DNA of 64,000 nucleotides from an uncultured Bacilli bacterium (GCA_934725985.1 CAKVCX010000001.1:310001-374000); one strand, 5' to 3'. Shown: positions 7,485-15,330, counted from the stretch's first letter. The notes: generated from the sequence alone by a model not told the origin. Numbers and translations: made by a program.

Positions 7485-8123
7485 TTACTTCAAAGCCTCC
7501 TCGATTTTCTTTATTCCATCCTTAGAAACGACAATGTTGTCGAAGTTAAGGACATCGTAAACGGCGATATTTGTGTATTCGACCAAACCCACGTTATTGA
7601 TATTTCTAGCAGAAAGGATCAATTCGTCATTATCTCCATCGACAACAACAAGGGTCTTCCCTTCGGCCTTGATGGCTTTTAGGGCAGTAGAGAAGTCTTT
7701 GGTAGAAACTTTTTCAAGCTTGAATGAATCAACAACGATTAAGCCTTTTTCAGCTTTTTCTGACAAGACAGCGCGCAAGGCAAGGTTATGGGCCTTTTTG
7801 TTTTGGGACAATTTGTAATTTTGCATCCCATCTGGTCCGAAGACGGTTCCGCCACCGACCCAGATTGGCGACTTGCAGTCACCAGCACGGGCGCGTCCGG
7901 TTCCTTTTTGTCTCCATGGCTTCTTATTGGTTCCATGGACTTCGTGACGTTTCTTCGTTTTGGCAGTTGCTTGGCGAAGATTTGATTGGTAAACGGTGAC
8001 AGCGTCTTTTACGACTTGAGGATTAAATTCCTTTAGTCCGAAGACAGAAGCGGCAACTTTAACGGTTCCGGCTTCTTCACCTTTAAGGTTAACAACCTTC
8101 AGTGAAAGAGTTTTTTCAGCCAT
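7485..8123 (-). CDS. rplD: 50S ribosomal protein L4
   Basis: L4 has a globular domain and a long loop into the exit tunnel; in gammaproteobacteria it also represses the S10 operon through the leader RNA. Signatures include AKTKKRHEVHGTNKKPWRQKGTGRARAG (family pattern of the loop) and GGTVFGPDG. The 212-residue length is normal. It follows rplC by two bases. Whether it regulates this operon is unknown, but a structured leader does precede rpsJ. Confidence 0.98.
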   Translation of the reverse strand: MAEKTLSLKVVNLKGEEAGTVKVAASVFGLKEFNPQVVKDAVTVYQSNLRQATAKTKKRHEVHGTNKKPWRQKGTGRARAGDCKSPIWVGGGTVFGPDGMQNYKLSQNKKAHNLALRAVLSEKAEKGLIVVDSFKLEKVSTKDFSTALKAIKAEGKTLVVVDGDNDELILSARNINNVGLVEYTNIAVYDVLNFDNIVVSKDGIKKIEEALK

Positions 8124-8125
8124 GG

Positions 8126-8833
8126 TTATTCTCCTTTCTTTTCGGTGTTAGCAGCTTCCTTAGCAGCCACGTCAAGGATCTCCTTAACGACTGGGGTGCG
8201 GAATTGCTTTTTGACTGGGGAGCGAAGCATGACAATAGCTTTCTTTGGTCCAGGAACTCCGCCTTTGACTAAGATGTAACCTTTTTCAGCATTGCTCTCG
8301 ATGATTGTGACATTAAGGATGGTAACTTGTTCTGGTCCCCAATGTCCTGACATGTGTTTGCCAGGGATGACACGGTTGTTATCACGACCATTGTTGGCTA
8401 AGGAACCAATTTGCCTATGGTATCCAGAACCATGTCCTTTAGGTCCGATATGATGATGATACTTTTTGATTGTACCGGTATAACCATGTCCTTTGTTATG
8501 ACCGATGATGTCAACGACTTCACCAGTTTTGAATAAATCACAGGTAAGGGTTTCTCCAACGTTCTTCCCATAGATTTCGTCGCCTTTTAATTCATACATT
8601 GCTTCTTTTGTGGCGACTCCAGCTTTCTTGTAGATGCCTTTTTCAGCTTTGGTCAAATGACGTTCGGCTTTGTCTTCGTAACCAATTTGAATGGCTTCAT
8701 AGCCATCTTTTTCTTTGGTTTTCTTTCCGATGACAACATTTGGGAGCACCTCAATGACGGTAACTGGATACATTGTTCCGTCTGGGGCAAAGACCTCGGT
8801 CATGCCCATTTTTCTTCCGATTATGGATTTCAT
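8126..8833 (-). CDS. rplC: 50S ribosomal protein L3
   Basis: L3 nucleates 50S assembly and reaches the peptidyl transferase centre. The start MKSIIGRKMGMTEVFAPDG is canonical, and GHNKGHGYTGTIKKYHHHIGP plus GKHMSGHWGPEQVT mark the conserved loop. The protein is 235 residues, slightly longer than usual because of a short Ala/Glu/Lys C-terminal tail. It follows rpsJ by 14 bases. Confidence 0.98.
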   Translation of the reverse strand: MKSIIGRKMGMTEVFAPDGTMYPVTVIEVLPNVVIGKKTKEKDGYEAIQIGYEDKAERHLTKAEKGIYKKAGVATKEAMYELKGDEIYGKNVGETLTCDLFKTGEVVDIIGHNKGHGYTGTIKKYHHHIGPKGHGSGYHRQIGSLANNGRDNNRVIPGKHMSGHWGPEQVTILNVTIIESNAEKGYILVKGGVPGPKKAIVMLRSPVKKQFRTPVVKEILDVAAKEAANTEKKGE

Positions 8834-8847
8834 GAATTAGGTCCTCC

Positions 8848-9159
8848 TTATAATTTGATGTCGATATCGACGCCAGAAGGTAAATCTAATCTTCTTAATG
8901 TATCGACTGTTTCTTTGGTTGGGTTGGTAATATAAATCAACCTCTTGTGTGTGCGGATCTCAAATTGTTCACGTGCGTCTTTATATTTAAAGGTAGCGCG
9001 CAAGACAGTATAGATCTGCTTTTCAGTAGGTAGAGGGATAGGTCCCTTTACGCTAGCTCCGGTTTTCTTGGCTACTTCTAAGATTTTCTCAACGCAAAGG
9101 TCAAGAATCTTGTGGTCATAAGCCATTAAGCGAACACGGATCGCTTTTTCTTTTGCCAT
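8848..9159 (-). CDS. rpsJ: 30S ribosomal protein S10
   Basis: S10 (NusE) is a 30S head protein that also takes part in transcription antitermination with NusB. The 103-residue product carries IRVRLMAYDHKILDLCVEKI, GPIPLPTEKQIYTVLR and RTHKRLIYITNPTKETVDTLRRLDLPSGVDIDIKL (family pattern). It is the first gene of the operon, with a strong AGGAGG site, a ~120-base leader and a good promoter upstream. Confidence 0.98.
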   Translation of the reverse strand: MAKEKAIRVRLMAYDHKILDLCVEKILEVAKKTGASVKGPIPLPTEKQIYTVLRATFKYKDAREQFEIRTHKRLIYITNPTKETVDTLRRLDLPSGVDIDIKL

Positions 9160-9282
9160 GAATTTTCCTCCTATGACTTTTCAGGCTTCATAACGATTGC
9201 TCAATGCGAATTCCCCGGCCACCCTATCATGACAACGCCTGTAGGTGTGTCAGCAACCTCGCACTTCAACGCAAACGCCAGC
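9160..9282 (-). ncRNA. Structured 5' leader of the S10 operon (candidate regulatory RNA)
   Basis: Between the predicted transcription start and rpsJ lie about 120 bases that fold readily. A 7-bp outer stem pairs 9259-9265 with 9203-9209 (one G-U). An inner stem-loop at 9230-9252 has TGACA/TGTCA arms plus further C-G pairs around a short loop. A G-rich single strand (GGGTGGCCGGGG) lies between them. A ribosomal protein leader is the obvious possibility. I cannot match it to a named family by eye, and the folding was done by hand. Confidence 0.45.
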
Positions 9283-9289
9283 GTGTAAT

Positions 9290-9318
9290 AAGATATTCTT
9301 TCATGCGCGCATAGTCAA
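9290..9318 (-). promoter_or_regulatory. Promoter of the S10-spc operon
   Basis: A -35 box TTGACT (9313-9318) and a -10 box TATCTT (9290-9295) are separated by exactly 17 bases, reading on the minus strand. This is the only good promoter upstream of rpsJ and places the transcript start near 9282. Confidence 0.75.
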
Positions 9319-9427
9319 CATTTTTCTTATAAATTTTTAAGATTTTATGCCAACTTTTTGAATTATCAGATAATGGCAATAAACAAAAGTTCGATATCAT
9401 CGGAACATATTCAATTTTATAGATTTT

Positions 9428-9446
9428 TTTGTGCACGTTGCACAAA
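9428..9446. repeat. Perfect palindrome between queH and the S10 promoter
   Basis: TTTGTGCA and TGCACAAA form 8-bp arms around CGT. A second perfect inverted repeat, ATTATC-A-GATAAT, lies near 9362-9375. The stretch from 9319 to 9489 holds no gene. The GC-containing palindrome is followed by A residues, not T residues, on the minus strand, so it is not a standard terminator for queH. A protein-binding site is possible. Confidence 0.45.
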
Positions 9447-9489
9447 CTTTCAATAATTTAGTTTAAAAATTAAAACCGGAACGAACTTA

Positions 9490-10143
9490 TTACTTAGAGT
9501 TATTTTGTTTATTTTTTATTCTTTCTAGGTATTCCCTATACGAAAGATAGCAGCCACAATATTGCTGATTATATAAATTATAAAAAATTCTCATTTCCCT
9601 AGCCTTGTCTTGACCTTTGTTTTTCTTAAAATCACTATAAAAATACTTAGTATTTGGATGGCTTGCCTCTAATTTCTTGCCTATTTCATTTAATTTTTGA
9701 GAATTCTTTTGTCTAGATATAGTCATAACGGTCGTAAAATAATCATACCCATTATTTGAAGCATAATCATAAGCTTCGCTCATCCTTTTTTCATAACAAG
9801 CAAAACATCTAGGGCCACCCTCTTTTTCTCCTTCAAATTTTTTTAAGAAAGAATTGTAGGAATCGTTATCATAGGCGGGAATTATTAATTTGACATCGTA
9901 ACCGTAATCCCTTTTAAAAAAAGACAAAAATTTCTTGAGTTCCTCTAAACGTCTTTGATATTCACTAGAGGGAAAAATATTTGAATTATTGTAATAAATT
10001 GTTACATCGAAATGAGGACAAAGGAAAAGCAAAGGAAAAGTTGAGCAAGGGCCGCAACAAGCATGAAGAAGCATTTTTGGTTTGCCCTTAATTTCTTTCA
10101 ATTCTTCCAAACTAACTAAATAATAATTAATTTTATCTACCAT
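9490..10143 (-). CDS. queH: Epoxyqueuosine reductase QueH
   Basis: QueH performs the last step of queuosine synthesis, reducing epoxyqueuosine in tRNA; it replaces the cobalamin-dependent QueG. The cysteine pattern of the family is intact: HACCGPCS near residue 28, GGPRCFACYEKRM in the middle and QYCGCYLS near the C-terminus, which serve as iron-sulfur and redox cysteines. The length of 217 residues is usual. Its ATG directly follows the queA stop codon and no clear SD is seen, so translation is probably coupled to queA. Confidence 0.93.
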   Translation of the reverse strand: MVDKINYYLVSLEELKEIKGKPKMLLHACCGPCSTFPLLFLCPHFDVTIYYNNSNIFPSSEYQRRLEELKKFLSFFKRDYGYDVKLIIPAYDNDSYNSFLKKFEGEKEGGPRCFACYEKRMSEAYDYASNNGYDYFTTVMTISRQKNSQKLNEIGKKLEASHPNTKYFYSDFKKNKGQDKAREMRIFYNLYNQQYCGCYLSYREYLERIKNKQNNSK

Positions 10144-11205
10144 TTAATCATTCTCGTTTTTCGAATAGTCATATTTGCCATAGATAAACATCGCATCTCC
10201 AAAAGAGAAGAAACGATATTTTTCTTTTATTGCGTGTTTATAGCAACTTAAAGTAAACTTCCTACCCATAAAAGCCGAAACAAGCATTACTAAAGTTGAT
10301 TTTGGCAAATGGAAATTCGTAATAAGAGCGTCAACGGCTTTATATTCATAACCAGGATTTATAAAAATTGAAGTATCTTCATGAGTTTCGACAAACTTAC
10401 CATATTTATTATAAACCGACTCCAAAGTCCTGACCGAAGTTGTCCCAATGGCAATAATACGTCTATTTTCTTGTTTGGCTTTATTTAATAAATCAGCTGA
10501 TTCTTTGCTCATATAAAAAGACTCGGAATGCATAACATGGTCTTTTGTGTCGTTGACTTTTACCGGCCTAAAAGTCCCAAGCCCAATATTTAAAGTTACA
10601 TCGACAACCTGACACCCTTTTTCTTTTATTTTGTTAAATAATTCTTCGGTAAAATGAAAACCAGCAGTTGGAGCAGCAGCAGAGCCTGGGATTTTTGCAT
10701 AAACCGTTTGATAATCGTCATTATTTGATACCTGCTTTTTAATATAGGGTGGCAAGGGCATTTTTCCTAGTTTATCCAAGATTTCTAAAAATATACCTTT
10801 GTATTCAAATCTAAAATGGCGTAATCCTTCAGGAAGCACTTTTATACAAACGCAACTTAAACAACCATCTCCAAAACATACATGGGTACCTTCTTTTACA
10901 GAATGAGCATTGCCGACTAAGCATTCCCAAGTACCTTGCTCTTCAAGCTGCTTCAATAAAAGAACTTCACAATGTCCACCTGTTTCAACTTTTGTGCCAA
11001 TTAATCTAGCCGGAATCACTTTTGTATTATTTCTAACTAAAACGTCACCAGGCTTTAAGTAATTAATAATATCTTTGAATAGTTTGTCTTCTATTGTTTT
11101 ATGTTCCCTATCAACGACAAGCAACTTACATTCATCTCTTTTTGCGGATGGAGATTGAGCAATTAATTCTTCAGGCAAATCAAAATCAAATAAATTTATA
11201 TCCAT
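10144..11205 (-). CDS. queA: S-adenosylmethionine:tRNA ribosyltransferase-isomerase
   Basis: QueA transfers and isomerises the ribose of S-adenosylmethionine onto preQ1-modified tRNA, giving epoxyqueuosine. Family signatures are FDFDLPEELIAQSP at the N-terminus, NNTKVIPARL, PGSAAAPTAGFHFTEEL and NFHLPKSTLVMLVSAFMG. The start MDINLFDFDLP is chosen over an ATG 33 bases upstream because an AAAGG site lies 8 bases before it and the product (353 residues) then matches the family. It begins two bases after the tgt stop codon. Confidence 0.96.
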   Translation of the reverse strand: MDINLFDFDLPEELIAQSPSAKRDECKLLVVDREHKTIEDKLFKDIINYLKPGDVLVRNNTKVIPARLIGTKVETGGHCEVLLLKQLEEQGTWECLVGNAHSVKEGTHVCFGDGCLSCVCIKVLPEGLRHFRFEYKGIFLEILDKLGKMPLPPYIKKQVSNNDDYQTVYAKIPGSAAAPTAGFHFTEELFNKIKEKGCQVVDVTLNIGLGTFRPVKVNDTKDHVMHSESFYMSKESADLLNKAKQENRRIIAIGTTSVRTLESVYNKYGKFVETHEDTSIFINPGYEYKAVDALITNFHLPKSTLVMLVSAFMGRKFTLSCYKHAIKEKYRFFSFGDAMFIYGKYDYSKNEND

Positions 11206-11206
11206 C

Positions 11207-12334
11207 TTAAAAACCTTTCTTGGACCCAAATTTTGCATACACGTCTTGCTTAAATTCTAGAAATCTATCTTCTTTAATAGCAACTCTAGCCATTTCTGCA
11301 AGATGAATTAAAAATCTTATATTATGTATGGAATTAAGTGTATTAGAAAGCCCTTCATTAATTCTATAAAGATGATGAAGATAAGCTTTTGTAAAGTGGG
11401 TGCAGGTATAACAATCGCATTCCTCATCTAATGGAGTAAAGTCTTCCTTATACTGAGCTCGCTGAATGTTCACTCTCCCACGGCTTGTTAACAAAGCCCC
11501 ATGTCTAGCAAGTCTAGTAGGCAAAACACAGTCAAACATATCCACGCCCTCACTGATTCCTTCAAGAATATAATCAATTGAGCCGACGCCCATTAAGTAA
11601 CGCGGCTTATCAAAGGGCAAGAAATGTATAGCATCCTTTATCATTTGAAAGCAGACTTCCTTAGGCTCGCCAATAGAAGTCCCTCCTATGGAATATCCTG
11701 GGAAATTTAAAGATGATAGTTCTTTCGCACAATATTCTCTTAAATCTTTAAAGGCGCCACCCTGAACTATTCCAAATAAAGCCTGGTCTTTTCTACTATG
11801 GGCAGCTAATCCCCTTTTGGCCCAACGAACGGTCCTCTCAGTTGATTTTTTTACATATTCATATGAAGAAGGATAAGGGATACATTCATCAAAACTCATA
11901 ATGATATCGGCACCTAAAGCCTCTTCTATTTTTATGGCAACTTCTGGAGAAAAAAATTCTTTTCCCCCATCTAATTCATTTCTAAAAGTAACACCTTCTT
12001 CACTTATTTTTCTCCTTTGAGAAAGAGAGAATACTTGATAACCGCCTGAATCAGTTAAAATGGGGCCATCGTAATCCATAAATTTATGTAACCCCCCTGC
12101 TTTTTTTACTATTTCTTCACCAGGGCGAAGATGAAGATGATAAGTATTGGCTAAAATAACGCCAGAATGGCATGCTTTTACTTGATCTGGAGTCATACAT
12201 TTAACAGTCGCATTCGTCCCTACTGGCATAAACATAGGGGTTTCGACATCGCCATGCCAAGTATGCAAAATGCCAGTTCTAGCGTTGCTATGAGGGTCGA
12301 CATGAGTTACTTCTAAATAAAACTTATTATCCAT
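11207..12334 (-). CDS. tgt: tRNA-guanine transglycosylase
   Basis: Tgt exchanges the wobble guanine of GUN-anticodon tRNAs for preQ1. The protein has 375 residues. Visible motifs are DSGGYQVFSLSQRRKI (substrate-binding Asp), GGTSIGEP, YLMGVGS, FDCVLPTRLARHG with the nucleophilic Asp, and the zinc site CDCYTCTH with a His some 25 residues later. A -10 TAAAAT lies only 6 bases before the ATG with no SD, so tgt may have its own leaderless promoter besides read-through from queT. Confidence 0.97.
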   Translation of the reverse strand: MDNKFYLEVTHVDPHSNARTGILHTWHGDVETPMFMPVGTNATVKCMTPDQVKACHSGVILANTYHLHLRPGEEIVKKAGGLHKFMDYDGPILTDSGGYQVFSLSQRRKISEEGVTFRNELDGGKEFFSPEVAIKIEEALGADIIMSFDECIPYPSSYEYVKKSTERTVRWAKRGLAAHSRKDQALFGIVQGGAFKDLREYCAKELSSLNFPGYSIGGTSIGEPKEVCFQMIKDAIHFLPFDKPRYLMGVGSIDYILEGISEGVDMFDCVLPTRLARHGALLTSRGRVNIQRAQYKEDFTPLDEECDCYTCTHFTKAYLHHLYRINEGLSNTLNSIHNIRFLIHLAEMARVAIKEDRFLEFKQDVYAKFGSKKGF

Positions 12335-12340
12335 GATTTA

Positions 12341-12346
12341 ATTTTA
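12341..12346 (-). promoter_or_regulatory. -10 box of tgt (candidate leaderless promoter)
   Basis: TAAAAT lies 6 bases upstream of the tgt ATG and no Shine-Dalgarno sequence is present between them. The -35 region 17 bases further upstream is weak (TTTATA). The arrangement matches several other genes of this window. Confidence 0.45.
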
Positions 12347-12374
12347 TATTGCCTTTAGCGAAATATAAAGGAAA

Positions 12375-12887
12375 CTACCAAATATAATCTCGATGTTTTG
12401 TTGCTCCAATAACATTCATAAAGCTTTTATTACGTCTTAAAATGACAAATATCATATATCCGATAATCATAGAAATAAATTCACCTAATGCAACCATTCC
12501 ACTTTGATAAAAATATTGATCCCAACCTAGTTCAAGAAGCCAGCACAGCTCCGCTCCAACGACAAATCCATTTATTGCAATAGGATATAAACAAGCAATT
12601 AATAAAGAGGGAGAAGCAAAAGCAATTAAAAGGCAACTTACAAACGTAGCCATGGTACCTATTAAAATGTCTGGCCAGCCTAAACTGCTTTGTAAATTAG
12701 CAAGGAAGCAGCCTAAAGTAACCCCAAATATATAATCAGGCCTAAAGAAACATAAAAGATTTAATATTTCCGCAAATCTGATTTGAATTGTGCCAAAACT
12801 AATACTTTGGAGCAAAAAACAAAGTAAAAAATAAATCGCTCCAACGATTCCGTTTTGAGCGATTTTTAATACCAACTTATCTGACAT
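12375..12887 (-). CDS. queT: Queuosine precursor transporter QueT (ECF S component)
   Basis: Membrane protein of 170 residues with about five to six hydrophobic segments, matching the QueT (DUF988) family of ECF substrate-binding subunits that import queuosine precursors. The family pattern IQIRFAEILNLLCFFRPDYIFGVTLGCFLANL followed by WPDILIGTMATFVSCLL is clear. It lies just upstream of tgt-queA-queH and directly behind a preQ1-type aptamer. The ECF energy-coupling subunits are not in this window. An AGGAGG site precedes the ATG. Confidence 0.92.
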   Translation of the reverse strand: MSDKLVLKIAQNGIVGAIYFLLCFLLQSISFGTIQIRFAEILNLLCFFRPDYIFGVTLGCFLANLQSSLGWPDILIGTMATFVSCLLIAFASPSLLIACLYPIAINGFVVGAELCWLLELGWDQYFYQSGMVALGEFISMIIGYMIFVILRRNKSFMNVIGATKHRDYIW

Positions 12888-12894
12888 TTATATG

Positions 12895-12936
12895 TCCTCC
12901 TGATTTTTTAACGCTGGGTACCGAGGTAACAGCGGT
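12895..12936 (-). promoter_or_regulatory. preQ1-I type riboswitch upstream of queT
   Basis: On the minus strand a 5-bp stem CGCTG/CAGCG encloses a 13-base loop containing GGTACC and is followed by TTAAAAAA and then the Shine-Dalgarno AGGAGG. This matches the small H-type pseudoknot of preQ1-I riboswitches, in which the A-rich strand crosses the stem groove and the 3' strand pairs with the loop. Here CCTC in the loop can pair with GAGG of the SD itself, so preQ1 binding would block translation. The identification rests on visual comparison and on the queuosine gene context. Confidence 0.82.
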
Positions 12937-12942
12937 TTGCTT

Positions 12943-12970
12943 ATTATAGGCTTAAATATATAGAAAACAA
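12943..12970 (-). promoter_or_regulatory. Promoter of queT and its riboswitch
   Basis: A perfect TATAAT (12943-12948) and a TTGTTT -35 box (12965-12970) are separated by 16 bases on the minus strand. The transcript would start near 12936, immediately at the riboswitch stem, leaving no room for other leader elements. Confidence 0.7.
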
Positions 12971-12973
12971 GAA

Positions 12974-13558
12974 TTACCAGTTGCTAACGGCCGACAAGAC
13001 AACGGCCTTATTAACTTCCGCCTCGCTTAAGCTTGGCAAGGAAGATACATCATAGCCTTTTCTAATAAGCAAGGCCCTCCCTTCCTTCCCAAGAAACCAT
13101 GACCTTATTCCTTCTTTTTCTAACTTATTGTCATCATTTAGCCTTGACCACTTAGTAGGCAAATAAAACATTTGGTTGCCTCTTAACATAAAATTTTGTG
13201 GTTCCCAATCCAATGCCACTTTAGAAAACCTAGCAAATCTATAAAGAGCATACAAAGCATCAAAATATTTATTATCCAATGGTCCTTTTGAAAGGGTTTT
13301 CAAACAATCGTCCTCAGGAAAATAATCAAAAACGATAACATGGTTAACGTCATCATGAAAACACATTTTAGCCATATTAATGCCGGCGTGTTTCAGTTCT
13401 TTATAATCCGCTAAGGCCTTTTCAAATCCCGTTTTGTAGGTCCTAAGCAAATAAGTTCTATTCGACCAAGTACAAATATAAGTTGAATGGTCTTCGTGAA
13501 CGGCTTTAGTTGAAGTGAGTACAAATTTTTTGTTCTTTATTTGAATATATTCATCCAT
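12974..13558 (-). CDS. Hypothetical protein, protein-kinase-like fold, degenerate
   Basis: The 194-residue product resembles the C-lobe of small protein-kinase or aminoglycoside-phosphotransferase-like proteins. VIVFDYFPEDDCL resembles the hinge, and VALDWEPQNFMLRGNQMFYLP resembles a catalytic loop with Asp and Asn followed by the metal-binding strand. The Asp expected on that last strand (DFG or DxE equivalent) is not apparent, where LPTKWSRL is found. It may be a pseudokinase or a binding protein. It stands alone, and its end overlaps the queT promoter region. The assignment is by pattern only. Confidence 0.6.
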   Translation of the reverse strand: MDEYIQIKNKKFVLTSTKAVHEDHSTYICTWSNRTYLLRTYKTGFEKALADYKELKHAGINMAKMCFHDDVNHVIVFDYFPEDDCLKTLSKGPLDNKYFDALYALYRFARFSKVALDWEPQNFMLRGNQMFYLPTKWSRLNDDNKLEKEGIRSWFLGKEGRALLIRKGYDVSSLPSLSEAEVNKAVVLSAVSNW

Positions 13559-13565
13559 GCCATAA

Positions 13566-13594
13566 ATTTTACCAAAATTCTATAAATGGGTAAA
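13566..13594 (-). promoter_or_regulatory. Promoter of the kinase-like gene (candidate leaderless)
   Basis: TTTACC (13589-13594) and TAAAAT (13566-13571) are separated by 17 bases on the minus strand. The -10 box lies 7 bases from the ATG and no SD is present. Confidence 0.5.
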
Positions 13595-14109
13595 CCATGG
13601 CAATAAAGATAAATTTACTATTTTAATTCTAAAACTAGATACAGTTTCCTTAAAGCCTTTCTTTTCGCCTAACCCAATAACCCCGATACATCGCTGCCGA
13701 CAATAAGGAAAAACGGGTTAGTCTCTCCAAATAGGCTTTCCTATACACACTCATATACAAAAAAGAAGAAATTAAAAGAATACGGTTGCTTCAACTGCAA
13801 AATAGGTAGGAGCGACCATACCAATTTGGCTATCCGACCTGCATGAATTGCCACATTAAACAAATCGAGGCCCAAATGGATTTTCCTTGAATTGATAAAG
13901 CCAGATAGCAAATCCATTCTAGCCCCAGTCCTGCCACAAAGAGGCTTGGTTCTCTTGCTCATTATCGATAAAAATCCTCCAAGGTCAAAGGATAATCGAG
14001 GCAACAAAAGCACGGCATGACTGATTTCAAAAATTCTAGCTTCTTCAATCAAAAAAGAATCCTATTTGACTAGGAAACCATAAAACAAAGCACTAAAGCA
14101 AAATAAAGC
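13595..14109. other. Gene-poor stretch with nested inverted repeats
   Basis: No convincing gene was found in these ~515 bases. A 103-codon TTG-start frame on the minus strand (13741-14052) has no SD and no recognisable motif. At 13652-13739 two inverted repeats are nested: AAAGCCT/AGGCTTT outside and CTAACCC/GGGTTAG inside, which would give an RNA fold of about 88 bases from either strand. I looked for, and did not find, conserved cores of RNase P RNA, tmRNA or SRP RNA. A decayed gene or an unknown RNA is possible. Confidence 0.4.
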
Positions 14110-15330
14110 CTATCTTAAAATTTTGGCTAAGCCGCCTAACGAAGTTTCTTTATAAGCAGAAGAAAGAGAATCGCCAGTCATTTTCATTGCTAAAACCACA
14201 TTGTCAAAAGAAACCATATTCTTCCTAATGGGTTCAATATATTTGGCGTAAGCAAAAGAAGTATATGCCCTTATTGCGCCTATACCATTTCTTTCTATGC
14301 AAGGAATCGCGACATACCCGTCAACAGGGTCACAACTTAATCCTAAAAAATGTTCCAATGCGCATTCAGAAGCGTATTCGATTTGATGAATAGACAAATT
14401 ATTTATATAGCATAAGCTGGCTGCAGCCATAGAAGAGGCTGTGCCAATTTCAGCCTGGCATCCCCCAATGCTGCCAGCAATAGAAGCATTTTGTTTGACT
14501 ATATTCCCAATTACGCCTGATGCATAAAGACTATCTCTAATTGTTTCTAAGGAAACCCCTTTTACTTTATACATATAATATAAAACAGAAGGCAACACCC
14601 CACTAGAACCACAAGTAGGAGCGGTAACAACCTTGTCTCCGCAAGCGTTAGATTCAGCAACTGCATAGGCAAAAGAGGAAAGAAGCAAAGTCCTTCTATC
14701 CTCTTCACTTTTAATTTTGATTGCTTGCTCATAAATGGATTTAGCACACCTATTAAGCACAATTTTCTTATTCGAGCCAGTTGGAATCCTTCCTTCCAAA
14801 CTCAAGCCCTTTTCAATTGACTCAAACATATGTCTAATGCACGTCATTAAATACTCATCTATAAATTTATCTTCAAAACGAAAGCAAAATGATTTAAAAG
14901 AAGGCAAATCGTTTTCTTCCATATAATCAAGAACACTAGAAAAAGTCTTAAAAGGGTAAATATCTTTTTCATTGACGCTTTCATCCTCTAGGCAGACTAA
15001 TTCTCCACCGCCTAAAGAAATAAAGTGCCTTTCTATCACTTTCTTATTAAAAGAGTATCCTTCGAATTTCATTAAAAGAGGATGAGAAAAGGAAGAAACA
15101 GTATCAAAAACAAAAGTAGTTTTTATATTCTTAAGAGCCTCCGCCACTGCTTTATCACTTCCATGCCCTTTGCCGGTCAAAGCCAAAGACCCATAGAAGG
15201 TGCATCTAACACTAGGCTCATCAATTTGCTCTATAACCCTTCTAAATAAAAGCCCTGCATTAAAAGGAGCTATCGTATGAGAGGAGGATGGCCCTGGGCC
15301 ATATCTAAATAGCTTAGACAAAGATTTCAT
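14110..15330 (-). CDS. sdaA: L-serine dehydratase (fused beta-alpha form, iron-sulfur)
   Basis: Converts L-serine to pyruvate and ammonia with an oxygen-labile [4Fe-4S] cluster. The N-terminal beta domain has GPGPSSSHTIAP and YGSLALTGKGHGSDKAV. The alpha domain has ACGDKVVTAPTCGSSGVLPSV, GSIGGCQAEIGTASSMAAA and CDPVDGYVAIPCIERNG, supplying the cluster cysteines. At 406 residues it is shorter than E. coli SdaA (about 454), but both domains appear complete. It is monocistronic, has no clear SD, and a -10-like TATTTT lies 7 bases before the ATG. An anaerobic lifestyle fits this enzyme. Confidence 0.94.
   Translation of the reverse strand: MKSLSKLFRYGPGPSSSHTIAPFNAGLLFRRVIEQIDEPSVRCTFYGSLALTGKGHGSDKAVAEALKNIKTTFVFDTVSSFSHPLLMKFEGYSFNKKVIERHFISLGGGELVCLEDESVNEKDIYPFKTFSSVLDYMEENDLPSFKSFCFRFEDKFIDEYLMTCIRHMFESIEKGLSLEGRIPTGSNKKIVLNRCAKSIYEQAIKIKSEEDRRTLLLSSFAYAVAESNACGDKVVTAPTCGSSGVLPSVLYYMYKVKGVSLETIRDSLYASGVIGNIVKQNASIAGSIGGCQAEIGTASSMAAASLCYINNLSIHQIEYASECALEHFLGLSCDPVDGYVAIPCIERNGIGAIRAYTSFAYAKYIEPIRKNMVSFDNVVLAMKMTGDSLSSAYKETSLGGLAKILR

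Noticed and set aside
9428..9446. Terminator of the queuosine operon
   Set aside because: The palindrome is followed by A residues in the minus-strand direction, so it lacks the U-tract of a rho-independent terminator.
13741..14052. 103-codon frame on the minus strand in the orphan stretch
   Set aside because: It begins with TTG without an SD, has no recognisable motif, and the hydrophobic and Arg-rich stretches alternate as in non-coding frames. It is kept only as a possible remnant in the description of the stretch.
13595..14109. RNase P RNA, tmRNA or SRP RNA in the orphan stretch
   Set aside because: The conserved cores (GAGGAAAGTCC, the tRNA-like end with CCA, and GGAAGCAGCC) are not found on either strand.
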